Counted from the stretch's first letter, positions 52,984-62,486 are shown. The stretch: DNA of 64,000 nucleotides from Hydrogeniiclostridium mannosilyticum (GCF_003268275.1 NZ_QLYR01000005.1:1-64000), one strand, 5' to 3'. The notes: generated from the letters alone by a model not told the origin. Numbers and translations are program-made.

Positions 52984-54466
52984 GAAATTCAGCCTGTTCC
53001 AGCGGGTTCGCTCTGGGAGCGTCAAATGGAAGGTTTTTGCATATTTTGCTGCGTTTACGCTGGTAATTTTGGTGCTGCTGTGGCTTTTTCAGGTGTTTTT
53101 GCTGGACTTTTTTTACCGCACCATCAAAGTAAATGAGATTCAATCCTCCGCGCAGGACATTGCGGAGCACATTGAGGACCCGGACATTAAGGCGCGCCTG
53201 GAGGGGATTGCGCAGAATAACCAGATTTGCATCATTGTGGCGGACTCTCTTGGAAATCAGATTTATTCCGAGGATGCAACCCCTCGGTGTAAAATCCATT
53301 GGCTCAGCAATTGGGACTTAGCCGTTATTTTTGCCGGGACTGTTCAGCGCGGAGGCAATTATTTTGAGCAATTTGAGGATGACACCTACAATATTGAAAT
53401 AAACGGGGAGCGCTACATTAAAAATACGGCTTCACCGGAGGCAATGATTTATGCGAGAATTGTCACCCTCTCCTCAGGCCAGCGGCTGCTGGTTTTATTA
53501 AATTCCATGATTTCTCCGGTAGATTCTACCGTTCAGACATTGCGCATTCAGCTTACCTGCGTTACGGTTGTTATGCTGATTCTGGCGCTGATCCTGGCGC
53601 TGTTTTTATCAAAAAAAATCAGTAAGCCCATTGTCGGCATTAATGAGGCGGCTAAGGGGCTGGCCAAGGGGAATTATCAAGTGAGGTTTCAGGCTGAGGG
53701 CTACCAGGAAATCCGGGAATTGGCCGAAACGCTGAACTATGCCGCTCATGAACTGGCAAAGGTGGAAAATCTTCAGCGGGATTTGGTTGCCAATATTTCG
53801 CATGACTTGAGGACGCCGCTGACAATGATTACCGGTTACAGTGAGGTTATGCGTGATATTCCAGGCGAGAACACACCGGAAAATATACAGATTATTATCG
53901 ACGAGGCCACCCGTCTGACAACGCTTGTCAATGATGTGCTTGATCTCTCCAAGCTGCAATCCGGCACATTGGACCTGGCGCCGGAAAAGTTTAACTTGAC
54001 GGAAAGTATAGAGGAGATCCTGCAGCGCTATGTGAAGCTGACGGACTATGAAATTACCTTTCATGCGCAGGAGGAGGTTATCGTCAATGCGGATGAGCTT
54101 AAAATCTCTCAAGTGGTGTATAACCTTATCAATAACGCCTTGACCTATACAGGCCCCGACAAAAAGGTTATGGTTGAGCAGGAGCTCTGTGAGGGCAAGG
54201 TTCGAATCCTGGTAAAGGATACGGGCGAAGGCATCCCGGCGGATAAGCTGAAGGATATATGGGAGCGCTATTACAAGGTGGATAAGGCTCATAAGCGTGC
54301 TCAGATGGGAACGGGCCTGGGGCTTTCCATCGTCAAAACCATTCTGGAACTGCACGGTGGCGCCTATGGAGTTGAAAGCACCGAAGGAGCGGGATCCACT
54401 TTCTGGTTTGAACTGGATATTGTCAATGTTTTGCCATTGGCAGAGCAAGAAGAGGATTCGCAATGA
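52973..54466 (+). CDS. Sensor histidine kinase
   Basis: This 497-aa membrane kinase has helix 1 near residues 18-45, an extracytoplasmic sensing region to about 190, helix 2 (TVVMLILALILALFL), a HAMP segment, HisKA with phospho-His277 (NISHDLRTPLTM) and a HATPase domain (NLINNALTYTG, VKDTGEGIP, GTGLGLSIVK). All catalytic boxes are intact. It partners the overlapping response regulator. The sensing domain does not match a type I know. The start is inside the regulator's end; the frame opens with TTG or a nearby codon. Confidence 0.92.
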   Translation: MNHKKFSLFQRVRSGSVKWKVFAYFAAFTLVILVLLWLFQVFLLDFFYRTIKVNEIQSSAQDIAEHIEDPDIKARLEGIAQNNQICIIVADSLGNQIYSEDATPRCKIHWLSNWDLAVIFAGTVQRGGNYFEQFEDDTYNIEINGERYIKNTASPEAMIYARIVTLSSGQRLLVLLNSMISPVDSTVQTLRIQLTCVTVVMLILALILALFLSKKISKPIVGINEAAKGLAKGNYQVRFQAEGYQEIRELAETLNYAAHELAKVENLQRDLVANISHDLRTPLTMITGYSEVMRDIPGENTPENIQIIIDEATRLTTLVNDVLDLSKLQSGTLDLAPEKFNLTESIEEILQRYVKLTDYEITFHAQEEVIVNADELKISQVVYNLINNALTYTGPDKKVMVEQELCEGKVRILVKDTGEGIPADKLKDIWERYYKVDKAHKRAQMGTGLGLSIVKTILELHGGAYGVESTEGAGSTFWFELDIVNVLPLAEQEEDSQ

Positions 54467-54484
54467 AAGGATGGAAAGATACGA

Positions 54485-55435
54485 GTGAATATATTAGTAG
54501 TCGGCTGTGGAAGATGGGGGTCCTTCCTTGCATGGTACCTCTGCAGCATTGGGCATAGGGTTTCCCTCTATGGGCGGGAAGCTTCTCCGCATTTTGCGGC
54601 TTTTCAAAAAACGGGGACCAACGGCCTAGTAACGCTTCAGAAAGAGGTTGTGCTAACTAATGAGCTGCGCTGGGATAAAGCGGATTGTGTGGTTGTTTCC
54701 ATCAGCGCACAGTCATTGCGTACGTTTATGAGCGCAGTTCCCCAAGGCGCTTTGGATGGGAAACCGGTGGTGCTTTGTATGAAAGGGCTGGAGATCGGCA
54801 CGGGCAGACGGCTCTCAACCATTGTTGAGGAATACGCGCCCCGGGCCCGTGTTGCCGTCTGGGTAGGCCCGGGACATGTGCAGGATTTTGTGGCGGGTAT
54901 TCCGAATTGTATGGTGATTGACAGTCCGGACCCAGACACCAAGGAGTTTTTGGTTCCAGCGTTCAGCAGCAGTCTCATCCGTTTTTACTACGGCAGCGAT
55001 ATGGTCGGCAATGAAATTGGCGCGGCGGCGAAAAATGTCATTGGCATAGCAGCCGGGATGCTGGACGGAAAAAACAAGACCGCGCTGAAGGGGGCGCTGA
55101 TGTCGCGGGGGACAAGAGAGATCGCCCGCTTGATCAAGGTAATGGGCGGCAATGAAATCACCGCCTATGGCCTTTCGCATTTAGGGGATTACCAGGCGAC
55201 GGTGTTCAGTATGTTTAGCCATAACCGGCGTTACGGAGAAGCCTTTGTACGCGGCGAGGCCTATGACGAGCTGGCGGAGGGCGTACCTACAACGACAGCA
55301 TTGCTGAGCCTGGGAGAAAAGCACGGGGTAGAGCTGCCAATCTGCACAGCGGTGGATGCGGTGCTGCACCGCGGCGAGGAGCCGGAGCAGGCGCTGGCAG
55401 ACCTGTTTTTGCGCAGCTTAAAGCGGGAATTTTAG
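54485..55435 (+). CDS. NAD(P)-dependent glycerol-3-phosphate dehydrogenase (GpsA-like)
   Basis: This 316-aa enzyme has the dinucleotide-binding start NILVVGCGRWGSFLA and the GpsA blocks CMKGLEIGTGRRLS, VWVGPGHVQDFVAG and GNEIGAAAKNVIGIAAGM with the catalytic Lys. In the C-terminal domain the typical GLGDLxxTC run reads HLGDYQATVFS. It is therefore a divergent member and could be a paralog rather than the main phospholipid-precursor enzyme. GTG 54485 follows GAAAGGATGG. It is 18 bases after the kinase gene and may be cotranscribed. Confidence 0.8.
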   Translation: MNILVVGCGRWGSFLAWYLCSIGHRVSLYGREASPHFAAFQKTGTNGLVTLQKEVVLTNELRWDKADCVVVSISAQSLRTFMSAVPQGALDGKPVVLCMKGLEIGTGRRLSTIVEEYAPRARVAVWVGPGHVQDFVAGIPNCMVIDSPDPDTKEFLVPAFSSSLIRFYYGSDMVGNEIGAAAKNVIGIAAGMLDGKNKTALKGALMSRGTREIARLIKVMGGNEITAYGLSHLGDYQATVFSMFSHNRRYGEAFVRGEAYDELAEGVPTTTALLSLGEKHGVELPICTAVDAVLHRGEEPEQALADLFLRSLKREF

Positions 55436-55443
55436 TTTACTGG

Positions 55444-55472
55444 TTGACAAAAGATGTTGTTGCTTTTACAAT
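55444..55472 (+). promoter_or_regulatory. Consensus sigma-A promoter of the GH99/71-like gene
   Basis: TTGACA (55444-55449), 17 bases and TACAAT (55467-55472) immediately follow the GpsA-like gene. The leader is about 100 bases long and ends at AAGGAGAGG. Confidence 0.85.
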
Positions 55473-55579
55473 GAGGAAAAGAATAGCCGGGCGTCGTTTT
55501 TTAGTGCCAGGCACCCTGCTGTTCCCTATTATGAAAGGCTCGCCATAGTGGGAAAACGGGCTTTTAAGGAGAGGATATT

Positions 55580-57646
55580 GTGGAAAAAGTATTGAAAAGC
55601 AACTGTCTTTTGAATGAGGACAATCCGAAAATTACCTTTGAGAATGTCACTTTTTCAACGACGATGAGAGGCTTGGACATCTTATACCGGACGGCTTCAG
55701 GATCGTTTCCGCTTGATGTGTACTTGAACGGCAGGCTGGCCAGCACGGCATCCTTGACAACAACGGCAGGTTACCGGGAGCTGGAGGTTATCCACGCCGA
55801 TATTCCTGAGATTCAGCCCGGCGCCTATGAGGTGTCGTTTGTTGCGGATAAACCGGCTTACATTGAGTCTTTTACCTTTACAGAGACCACCTTTTGGGAA
55901 AACGCAGGCGGATACCAGATGCCTGTGTACCCATATCATGAAACAGATAATGACCTTATCGCGGCAACGGATTCATTAGGCAGGAAGCTGCCGGATGCCC
56001 AAGAGGCCGGTGCTCCCAAAAAACGTTTTGTCGGTCTGTTCTATTGGACCTGGAGAAACGGCCATGTTGACAGAAGGCCCATCAATCTGGCCGAGGTGCT
56101 GCGAAAATATCCGGAAGCGGAATATGATATGAATCACCCGGTATGGACGGACCATGATATTGTACACTGGAATGAGCCGCTTTACGGCTTCTACCGCAAT
56201 GACGACCCTTATGTTCTGAGAAAGCATGCCCAGTATTTTGCCGACGCGGGAGTGGACGCGATCTTTTTTGATACCACAAATGGGACCTCTGTTTGGAAGG
56301 ACTCATACATGGCGCTTCTGGAAGAGTTTAGAAAGGCGCGCATCGATGGAATCAAAACGCCGCAGGTTGCCTTTATTATGAATTTTCAAGCGACGGAAAA
56401 CACCCGTGAAATGCTGCGTTCTATCTATCAGGATCTATACCGGCCCGGACTTTACAGGGATCTGTGGTTTATGTGGGACGGGAAGCCGCTGGTGCTCGCC
56501 TACCCGGAGTCTTTGCCGGAGCAAGGGCGTTCTGAATTTGAGACCAACATGTTCCGCGAAATTCGCAGCTTCTTTACCTTCAGACCGCCGCAGCCCATGT
56601 ATGCTGGCGGCGCGACCCGTGAGGACAACTGGGGCTGGCTGGAGATTGCCCCGCAGAACGGCTACGTAAAAAAGCCGGACGGCCGTTATGAAATGTGTAC
56701 AGTCGGCGTGGCTCAAAACGCGCGCGACGGGCGTATTTGTACGCACTTTAATGATAAGGGCACCTATGGCAGGAGTTATACAGCGAAAGATAAGCACGGT
56801 AAACTGGGGCCGGATTCCTATAAATACGGCTATAATGTTCAGGAGCAATGGGACAATGCCATTGCCCTGGATCCAGACCTGGTGTTTATCACAGGCTGGA
56901 ATGAATGGATCATGGGTAAATTTCCGGGCGACCCCTGGGTTTGGGATCAGAACAGTACTCAAATCGCCTTTGTAGACCAATATGATTATGAGCACAGCCG
57001 GGATATTGAGCCTGACAGCGACGGTTACCAGGATTTGTACTATCTGCAGATGGTCGCGAATATCCGCCGATATAAGGGCCTGGCACATGTGGAGCGCAAG
57101 ACGGAACCCCGCACCATTGCTATGGAGGACTTCAGCTGTTGGGAAGGTGTGGAGCCTACCTACTATGCCCATAAGGGCTCGGCAGCCAATCGCGACTATG
57201 TGGCTTTGGGTGGAGAAATCCATTATCTCAACAAGAGCGGTAAGAATGACTTTATCAAGGCGAAGTACGCCTATGACGATGCGTATATTTATTTCTATGT
57301 GGAATGTGCAGACCGGATTGTCCTAGGCCATCAGAATGCTATGACCCTGCTTTTGGATACGGACCGCAATAAGGCGACTGGCTGGGAGGGCTATGACTAT
57401 AAAATTACCGAGGGCGTTTGTTTCTGCATGAAGGACGGCAGCAGTGTACGTGTAGGTGAGGTTTGCACGAATATAGAAGAAAACCGGATGGCGGTAGCAA
57501 TCCCGCGTAAATTCCTCGGCTTTGAGGGCAGCCAAAAGCCTTGCTTTGAATTTAAGTGGATTGACAACATTGAAACCAAGGACATCATGGCCTTTTACCG
57601 CGATGGCGACTGTGCGCCGTTTGGGCGTTTTAATTATGTGATGTAA
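55580..57646 (+). CDS. Cytoplasmic glycoside hydrolase-like protein, GH99/GH71-type barrel with flanking sugar-binding-like domains
   Basis: This 688-aa protein has a beta-sandwich-like N-terminus (about 1-110). A barrel region (about 145-490) opens VGLFYWTWRNGH and carries HWNEPLYGFYRNDDP, HAQYFADAGVDAIFFDTTNG, FIMNFQA and ITGWNEWIMGKFPGDPW. A C-terminal strand-rich domain (about 555-688: AKYAYDDAYIYFYVECAD, LLLDTDRNKATGWEGYD) resembles CBM9-like modules. Relatives in gut bacteria are annotated as GH99/GH71-like; the substrate is unknown. There is no signal peptide, which is odd for such a multidomain enzyme. GTG 55580 follows AAGGAGAGG. No transporter adjoins. Confidence 0.72.
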   Translation: MEKVLKSNCLLNEDNPKITFENVTFSTTMRGLDILYRTASGSFPLDVYLNGRLASTASLTTTAGYRELEVIHADIPEIQPGAYEVSFVADKPAYIESFTFTETTFWENAGGYQMPVYPYHETDNDLIAATDSLGRKLPDAQEAGAPKKRFVGLFYWTWRNGHVDRRPINLAEVLRKYPEAEYDMNHPVWTDHDIVHWNEPLYGFYRNDDPYVLRKHAQYFADAGVDAIFFDTTNGTSVWKDSYMALLEEFRKARIDGIKTPQVAFIMNFQATENTREMLRSIYQDLYRPGLYRDLWFMWDGKPLVLAYPESLPEQGRSEFETNMFREIRSFFTFRPPQPMYAGGATREDNWGWLEIAPQNGYVKKPDGRYEMCTVGVAQNARDGRICTHFNDKGTYGRSYTAKDKHGKLGPDSYKYGYNVQEQWDNAIALDPDLVFITGWNEWIMGKFPGDPWVWDQNSTQIAFVDQYDYEHSRDIEPDSDGYQDLYYLQMVANIRRYKGLAHVERKTEPRTIAMEDFSCWEGVEPTYYAHKGSAANRDYVALGGEIHYLNKSGKNDFIKAKYAYDDAYIYFYVECADRIVLGHQNAMTLLLDTDRNKATGWEGYDYKITEGVCFCMKDGSSVRVGEVCTNIEENRMAVAIPRKFLGFEGSQKPCFEFKWIDNIETKDIMAFYRDGDCAPFGRFNYVM

Positions 57647-57675
57647 TGCGCGCAAAGGGATGGTTTCCACAGGAT

Positions 57676-57704
57676 TTGTCATTTTAGCTGTTTTGGTGTA
57701 AAAT
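57676..57704 (+). promoter_or_regulatory. Sigma-A promoter of the mrp gene
   Basis: TTGTCA (57676-57681), 17 bases and TAAAAT (57699-57704), about 110 bases before the start. Confidence 0.72.
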
Positions 57705-57814
57705 AAATAGAATAACGCCCGTAATTGATAGTTCTCTATTTCCGGGTGAAGAATAAGCTTACATGCATCTTTAACTGGAAGATGCAGAAATATAATTTGG
57801 AAGGTGTTAAACGA

Positions 57815-58654
57815 ATGAGCGAAGGTTGTAACAACGATTGTGGAAGCTGTTCCGAAAATTGCGCTTCCCGCAAGGCAAATCCGGCAGATTTTTTGGTAGC
57901 CCCGCATGAGCTGAGCAATATCGGAAAGGTAATCGGGGTTGTAAGCGGAAAGGGCGGCGTTGGCAAGAGTATGGTCACCTCCTTGCTTGCTGTGGCAATG
58001 AGCCGCCTGGGTAAGCATGCGGCCATTCTGGATGCAGATATAACAGGTCCGTCCATTCCCAAGGCCTTTGGCATACACGAACACGCTGTTGCCTCTGAAC
58101 AGGGACTGCTGCCGATTCGCACAAAAACGGGAATTGACATCATGTCGGTGAACCTTCTGTTGGATGACGAATGCTCGCCCGTTGTCTGGCGGGGACCGAT
58201 CATTGCAAACACGGTCAAGCAGTTTTGGTCGGACGTCATTTGGAAAGATGTGGACTATATGTTTGTCGATATGCCGCCGGGAACGGGGGATGTCCCGCTG
58301 ACCGTATTTCAAAGCATTCCGCTCGACGGTATTGTCGTGGTAACCTCTCCGCAGGAGCTGGTTTCCATGATTGTCGCGAAAGCTGTTTCAATGGCACAGA
58401 TGATGGATGTGCCGATTTTGGGCATTGTAGAGAACATGAGTTATGTAAAATGTCCAGACTGCGGTAAGAAAATACCCGTCTTTGGCGAAAGCCATGTGGA
58501 AGAGGTTTGCGCACGCTTTGGCCTGCCGCTTTTGGGCCGTCTGCCAATGGACCCGGCACTGGCGAAAAATTGCGATGCAGGCCTGATCGAGCTGGCAGAA
58601 ACAAATGAGCTGGAAGCTGCCGTCAATGTGGTGGAGCAGGCCGGTAAAAAATAA
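57815..58654 (+). CDS. Mrp/NBP35 family Fe-S cluster carrier ATPase
   Basis: This 279-aa P-loop ATPase of the Mrp/Nbp35 type carries or assembles iron-sulfur clusters. The N-terminus is Cys-rich (CNNDCGSCSENC), as in Nbp35-type proteins. The deviant Walker A GKGGVGKSMVTS starts near residue 42, DMPPGTGDVPLTVFQ is the switch region, and the C-terminal CPDCGKK holds the bridging-cluster Cys pair. ATG 57815 follows GGAAGGTG; the 30 upstream in-frame codons cover the leader and are not supported. Confidence 0.92.
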   Translation: MSEGCNNDCGSCSENCASRKANPADFLVAPHELSNIGKVIGVVSGKGGVGKSMVTSLLAVAMSRLGKHAAILDADITGPSIPKAFGIHEHAVASEQGLLPIRTKTGIDIMSVNLLLDDECSPVVWRGPIIANTVKQFWSDVIWKDVDYMFVDMPPGTGDVPLTVFQSIPLDGIVVVTSPQELVSMIVAKAVSMAQMMDVPILGIVENMSYVKCPDCGKKIPVFGESHVEEVCARFGLPLLGRLPMDPALAKNCDAGLIELAETNELEAAVNVVEQAGKK

Positions 58655-58705
58655 AACCCGGCAGGCTGTATTTAGGGAATGTTAAATTGAAGGGAAGAAA
58701 AGAAT

Positions 58706-59260
58706 ATGAAGATCAGGCCGCTCTCTGTTTCTAAAGGGCTTTGGTTAATTTCCTCGGTTTTACTGGTGTTTGCTGGGTTCCTTTCCATCGTATCGCCTGC
58801 GGCGCTGCTACCGGTTTTAATGCTGGTGTTTGGACTGATTATGCTGATTGCAGGCCTGTTTGATGTGGCGATTTTTTTGATGACGCGGGAACAGGGCCTG
58901 GGAGGCAGCTGGCTGTTGGCCGACGGCATTCTGACAGTAATTTTGGCAATCTATGTGCTTTGTAACCAGACGGAGATTTCTCTTGTTATGGTTGCGGTGT
59001 TCGGAATGTGGATTATATTTTCCGGAGTCCTGCGGTTTCTCAGCTCTCTCGATCTGTTTCGAACCGGCGCAAAAAGCTGGTGGTGGCTGACACTGCTTGC
59101 GGTGGGCTGTGTAGTTTGGGGGTTTATATTTTTATTTTTCCCGGAGACAGCGCAAAGCATGGTCGGGCTCTTCCTGGGGATTCTCTTTATTGTACAAGGG
59201 CTTGCGCCGTTGTTTTTTTGGTGGTTGATTCCGCGCCTGAAGAGGGAAGAGCAAAACTAA
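58706..59260 (+). CDS. HdeD-like (DUF308) membrane protein
   Basis: This 184-aa protein is almost entirely hydrophobic, with six predicted membrane segments in three helix pairs and the G-x-x-D loops typical of HdeD/DUF308 (LLADGILTVILA; WWWLTLLAVGCVVWG). In enteric bacteria HdeD is tied to acid resistance; in clostridia the role is unknown. ATG 58706 follows GAAGGGAAG. It is 51 bases after mrp and probably shares its transcript, which ends at the hairpin beyond 59340. Confidence 0.8.
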   Translation: MKIRPLSVSKGLWLISSVLLVFAGFLSIVSPAALLPVLMLVFGLIMLIAGLFDVAIFLMTREQGLGGSWLLADGILTVILAIYVLCNQTEISLVMVAVFGMWIIFSGVLRFLSSLDLFRTGAKSWWWLTLLAVGCVVWGFIFLFFPETAQSMVGLFLGILFIVQGLAPLFFWWLIPRLKREEQN

Positions 59261-59340
59261 ATGGGGACGGCTATCGTTTCTATCCGGTCAAAAGAGCGGT
59301 CAGGTAATATTAACCCTTCATTGCGTGTAAAATGAATATA

Positions 59341-59386
59341 GCAAGCCTCTTTCCTGCATTTTGGCAGAAAAGGGGCTTGATTTTTT
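59341..59386 (+). terminator. Terminator after the HdeD-like gene
   Basis: CAAGCC (59342-59347) with GGCTTG (59374-59379) and CTGC (59354-59357) with GCAG (59364-59367) form a long, slightly imperfect stem followed by ATTTTTT. Confidence 0.75.
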
Positions 59387-59480
59387 GCCTGATAAGCTAT
59401 AAGATAAATTTGGATGAGGCATGCAGGACTGACCGCATGAGTCCCAGCAGCTTTTTATTATATGCGGAGAAATGGGCAGA

Positions 59481-60371
59481 ATGAGCAAAATGATGAATAA
59501 CTTGCTTACCGTTCGTATTCAGGAGCATATGGAGCATTTTTCAAAGGGGCAGCGTCTGATTGCAAAATATATTGAAGAGCATTACGACAAAGTTGCATTT
59601 ATGACGGCCTCCAAGCTGGGGGCGACCGTAGGGGTCAGCGAGTCCACAGTGGTACGTTTTGCAACTGAAATTGGCTACGCCGGTTACCCGGAGCTGCAGA
59701 AGGCGGTTCAGGAAATGATCCGGAATAAACTGACGTCGGTTCAGCGCATGGATGTCACTGCACAGCGAATTGGAGGCAATGACATTCTGGATTCCATCTT
59801 TAACCAGGATATCGATATTATCCGGCGCACAATGGAAGAAACTTCTCACGAGAATTTCTATCAGGCGGCGGAGGCCATTGCATCGGCCGGGAAATTGTTT
59901 ATTTTAGGGGCGAGAAGCTCCTCGCCTTTGGCGACGTTTCTCTCTTACTATTTAAAGCTTCTGTTTGAAAACGTTATTTTAGTACAGTGCACCAGCGAGG
60001 CGGAAATCTTTGAACAAATGATCCGTGTGGATGAGCACGACGTAGTGATTGGAATTAGCTTTCCCCGCTATTCTCGTAAAGCGGTAAAGGCTATGGATTA
60101 TGCCCACAAAATGGGTGCAAAGGTAGTTGCCATTACAGACAGTACGGTTTCGCCGTTGGCTCAGCCGGCGGATTATTTGCTGCTGGCACGCAGTGACATC
60201 GCGTCAATTGTAGATTCGCTCTGTGCGCCGCTGAGCTTGATTAACGCATTGATCGTCACCATTGCTATGAAGAAAAAGGAAGAGGTCGCACAGGTGTTTG
60301 ACCATTTGGAAACCATTTGGGATGAATATGGGGTCTATGAAAAAGTAGACGGAGATAGAAAAAATGTATGA
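59481..60371 (+). CDS. MurR/RpiR-family transcriptional regulator
   Basis: This 296-aa regulator has an N-terminal RpiR helix-turn-helix (about 15-75: FMTASKLGATVGVSESTVVRFATEIGY) and a C-terminal SIS sugar-phosphate isomerase domain (about 120-250: KLFILGARSSSPLATFLSYYL, VIGISFPRYSRKAVKAM). Members sense phosphosugars. ATG 59481 is 11 bases after GGAG; ATG 59472 is too close to it. It overlaps the flavoprotein gene by eight bases, so the two are coupled even though their functions are not obviously linked. Confidence 0.9.
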   Translation: MSKMMNNLLTVRIQEHMEHFSKGQRLIAKYIEEHYDKVAFMTASKLGATVGVSESTVVRFATEIGYAGYPELQKAVQEMIRNKLTSVQRMDVTAQRIGGNDILDSIFNQDIDIIRRTMEETSHENFYQAAEAIASAGKLFILGARSSSPLATFLSYYLKLLFENVILVQCTSEAEIFEQMIRVDEHDVVIGISFPRYSRKAVKAMDYAHKMGAKVVAITDSTVSPLAQPADYLLLARSDIASIVDSLCAPLSLINALIVTIAMKKKEEVAQVFDHLETIWDEYGVYEKVDGDRKNV

Positions 60372-61620
60372 TGCAGCTGTAATAGGATCCGGTGCGGCAG
60401 GCTTGATGGCAGCCGGATATATGGCACAATCCGGCCTACGGGTTTGCTTAATTGAAAAAAACAGCCGCCCGGGAAGAAAGCTGATGATTACCGGAAAAGG
60501 CCGGTGTAATCTAACCAATGACTGTGATTTACAGGCTTTTATAGCGTCCGTTCCAACCAACGGGCGTTTTTTGTACAGTGCGTTGACAGCTTTTCCGCCG
60601 CAGGAATTAATGGCTTTTTTTGAGCGGCTTGGCGTCCCGCTCAAAGTAGAACGAGGCCGGCGGGTATTTCCGGTTTCCGATAAGGCCGTGGATATTGTGG
60701 ATGCACTGTCCGCCTATATCCGTCGGTTCTCCTGCACTCAGGTGGAAGGAGAGGCTGTTTCTCTGATACTGGAGGAGGGAGGCATTTCCGGCGTAAAGCT
60801 GGAAGACGGCCGCCTGATAAGGGCCGAGCGGGTGGTTATGGCCTGCGGCGGCGCTTCGTACCCCGCTACAGGGTCGGATGGTTCCGGCTACCGTATGGCG
60901 GAAGCAGTCGGGCACCAGATTGTTCCGCTCAAGCCGTCGCTCGTTCCGCTGGTGGTGCACGATTCGGGCTGTCGGGACATGATGGGGCTTTCCCTTAAAA
61001 ATGTACGGCTGCGGGTATGGGACCAAAAAAAAGATAAGCTGGTTTTTCAGGAACAGGGCGAGATGCTTTTTACGCATTTTGGTGTTTCAGGCCCGCTGAT
61101 TTTAAGTGCAAGCAGCCGTATGCGGCAAATGGAGCCGCGACGTTACCGCCTGGAAATTGATATGAAGCCTGCGCTGAGCCTGGATCAGCTGGAGACGCGG
61201 CTGCTGCGGGATTTTCAGAGCAATAGCAATCGTGATTTTATCAACACGCTTTCTTCTTTGCTGCCGAAAAAAATGATTCCCTTTGCGGTTTCTCGCACAG
61301 ATATTCCAGCCCATTTAAAATGTAATTCGGTTACAAGGGAGCAACGGCGGGCATTCTGTGGTTTTATTAAATGCATACCGTTTGAAGTCCAGGGATTTCG
61401 TTCGCTGGACGAGGCAATCGTCACTTCCGGCGGGGTTCAGGTCCGCCAGGTAGATCCTAAAACAATGGAATCAAAGCTGGTTCGGGGCCTTTTTTTTGCT
61501 GGGGAAATATTGGATGTGGATGCTTATACCGGCGGCTATAATTTACAGATAGCGTTCTCGACCGGCCGCTTGGCTGCACAGACGATTGCAGCGCAATGCA
61601 GGCATCACAACCTGCGTTGA
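60364..61620 (+). CDS. HI0933/BaiN-family FAD-dependent oxidoreductase
   Basis: This 418-aa flavoprotein belongs to the HI0933/BaiN family. FAD-binding AAVIGSGAAGLMAAGYMA opens it, with GRKLMITGKGRCNLTND nearby, ACGGASYPATGSDGSGY in the middle and LFFAGEILDVDAYTGGYNLQIAFSTGRLA at the end, all diagnostic. BaiN is linked to bile acid dehydroxylation in a few clostridia, but most members are unassigned. The start lies inside the end of the RpiR-type gene. Confidence 0.87.
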   Translation: MYDAAVIGSGAAGLMAAGYMAQSGLRVCLIEKNSRPGRKLMITGKGRCNLTNDCDLQAFIASVPTNGRFLYSALTAFPPQELMAFFERLGVPLKVERGRRVFPVSDKAVDIVDALSAYIRRFSCTQVEGEAVSLILEEGGISGVKLEDGRLIRAERVVMACGGASYPATGSDGSGYRMAEAVGHQIVPLKPSLVPLVVHDSGCRDMMGLSLKNVRLRVWDQKKDKLVFQEQGEMLFTHFGVSGPLILSASSRMRQMEPRRYRLEIDMKPALSLDQLETRLLRDFQSNSNRDFINTLSSLLPKKMIPFAVSRTDIPAHLKCNSVTREQRRAFCGFIKCIPFEVQGFRSLDEAIVTSGGVQVRQVDPKTMESKLVRGLFFAGEILDVDAYTGGYNLQIAFSTGRLAAQTIAAQCRHHNLR

Positions 61621-61651
61621 CCATTTATTTTGGACTTTTGCCGTGAAAGAA

Positions 61652-61680
61652 TTGTACACGGGTAGATTTTGTTCTATAAT
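61652..61680 (+). promoter_or_regulatory. Sigma-A promoter of cmk
   Basis: TTGTAC (61652-61657), 17 bases and TATAAT (61675-61680), about 65 bases before the cmk start. Confidence 0.8.
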
Positions 61681-61744
61681 AATATTAAAAAAGCCCACGG
61701 GTTGGCCGGGATTGAATAAATTAATTTACACGGAGGATATTAAG

Positions 61745-62410
61745 ATGTTTGCCATTGCAATAGACGGGCCCGCAGGAGCGGGGAAAAGTACAATTGCCAA
61801 GGATGTTTCCAAGCGGCTGGGGTATATCTACGTTGACACAGGCGCCCTATACCGCGCCGTTGGCCTTCATATGCTGCGGCGCGGTATCACGGCAGCTGAA
61901 CCTGAGCGCGTAGAAGCTGAACTGAAAAATATAGATGTAACCATTCATTTTCAGGATGGAAACCAGTTGGTTTTATTGAATGAGGAGGATGTATCTGGCT
62001 TGATCCGTACGCCGGAGGTTTCAATGGCGGCCTCGACCTTTTCAGCCCTGCCAAGTGTTCGGGAGTTTTTGTTTGATTTGCAGCAGGAGCTGGCGGCCCA
62101 TAACAATGTAGTGATGGATGGACGGGATATCGGTACGGTCGTGCTGCCGAAGGCACAAGTCAAAATTTTTCTAACGGCGTCCCCGGAGGAGCGTGCCAGG
62201 CGCCGCTTTAAGGATTTAGAAGAGGCGGGTAAAGCAATTTCCTATGAAGAGGTGCTCAAGGATGTAAAGGAGCGGGATTATAACGATTCCCATCGAGCGG
62301 TTTCCCCGCTGCTTCCTGCTGCCGATGCCGTGCATTTTGATAATACCGGCTATACGCTGGAACAATCCGTTGAGAAGATTCTTGCGCTTGTACGCGCTAA
62401 GGACGTGTAA
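61745..62410 (+). CDS. cmk: Cytidylate kinase
   Basis: Cmk (221 aa) phosphorylates CMP and dCMP. The P-loop GPAGAGKST is at residues 9-17, YVDTGALYRAVGLHML follows, and the DGRDIGTVVLP block and LTASPEERARRRF lid are present. ATG 61745 follows ACGGAGGA. The 53 upstream in-frame codons overlap the previous gene and the promoter and are not translated. The order cmk-plsC-ispH is common in clostridia. Confidence 0.95.
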   Translation: MFAIAIDGPAGAGKSTIAKDVSKRLGYIYVDTGALYRAVGLHMLRRGITAAEPERVEAELKNIDVTIHFQDGNQLVLLNEEDVSGLIRTPEVSMAASTFSALPSVREFLFDLQQELAAHNNVVMDGRDIGTVVLPKAQVKIFLTASPEERARRRFKDLEEAGKAISYEEVLKDVKERDYNDSHRAVSPLLPAADAVHFDNTGYTLEQSVEKILALVRAKDV

Positions 62411-62486
62411 TCTGTCCAATATCTTTTTGTTTAATATACGGCTTATGAGGGTCCGGCTGTTAAGACAGCCCTCTACAGGGTGAGTA

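Noticed and set aside
56435-57223. Minus-strand open frame of 262 codons inside the GH99/71-like gene
   Set aside because: It is antisense to a gene with clear domain structure and has no family pattern of its own.
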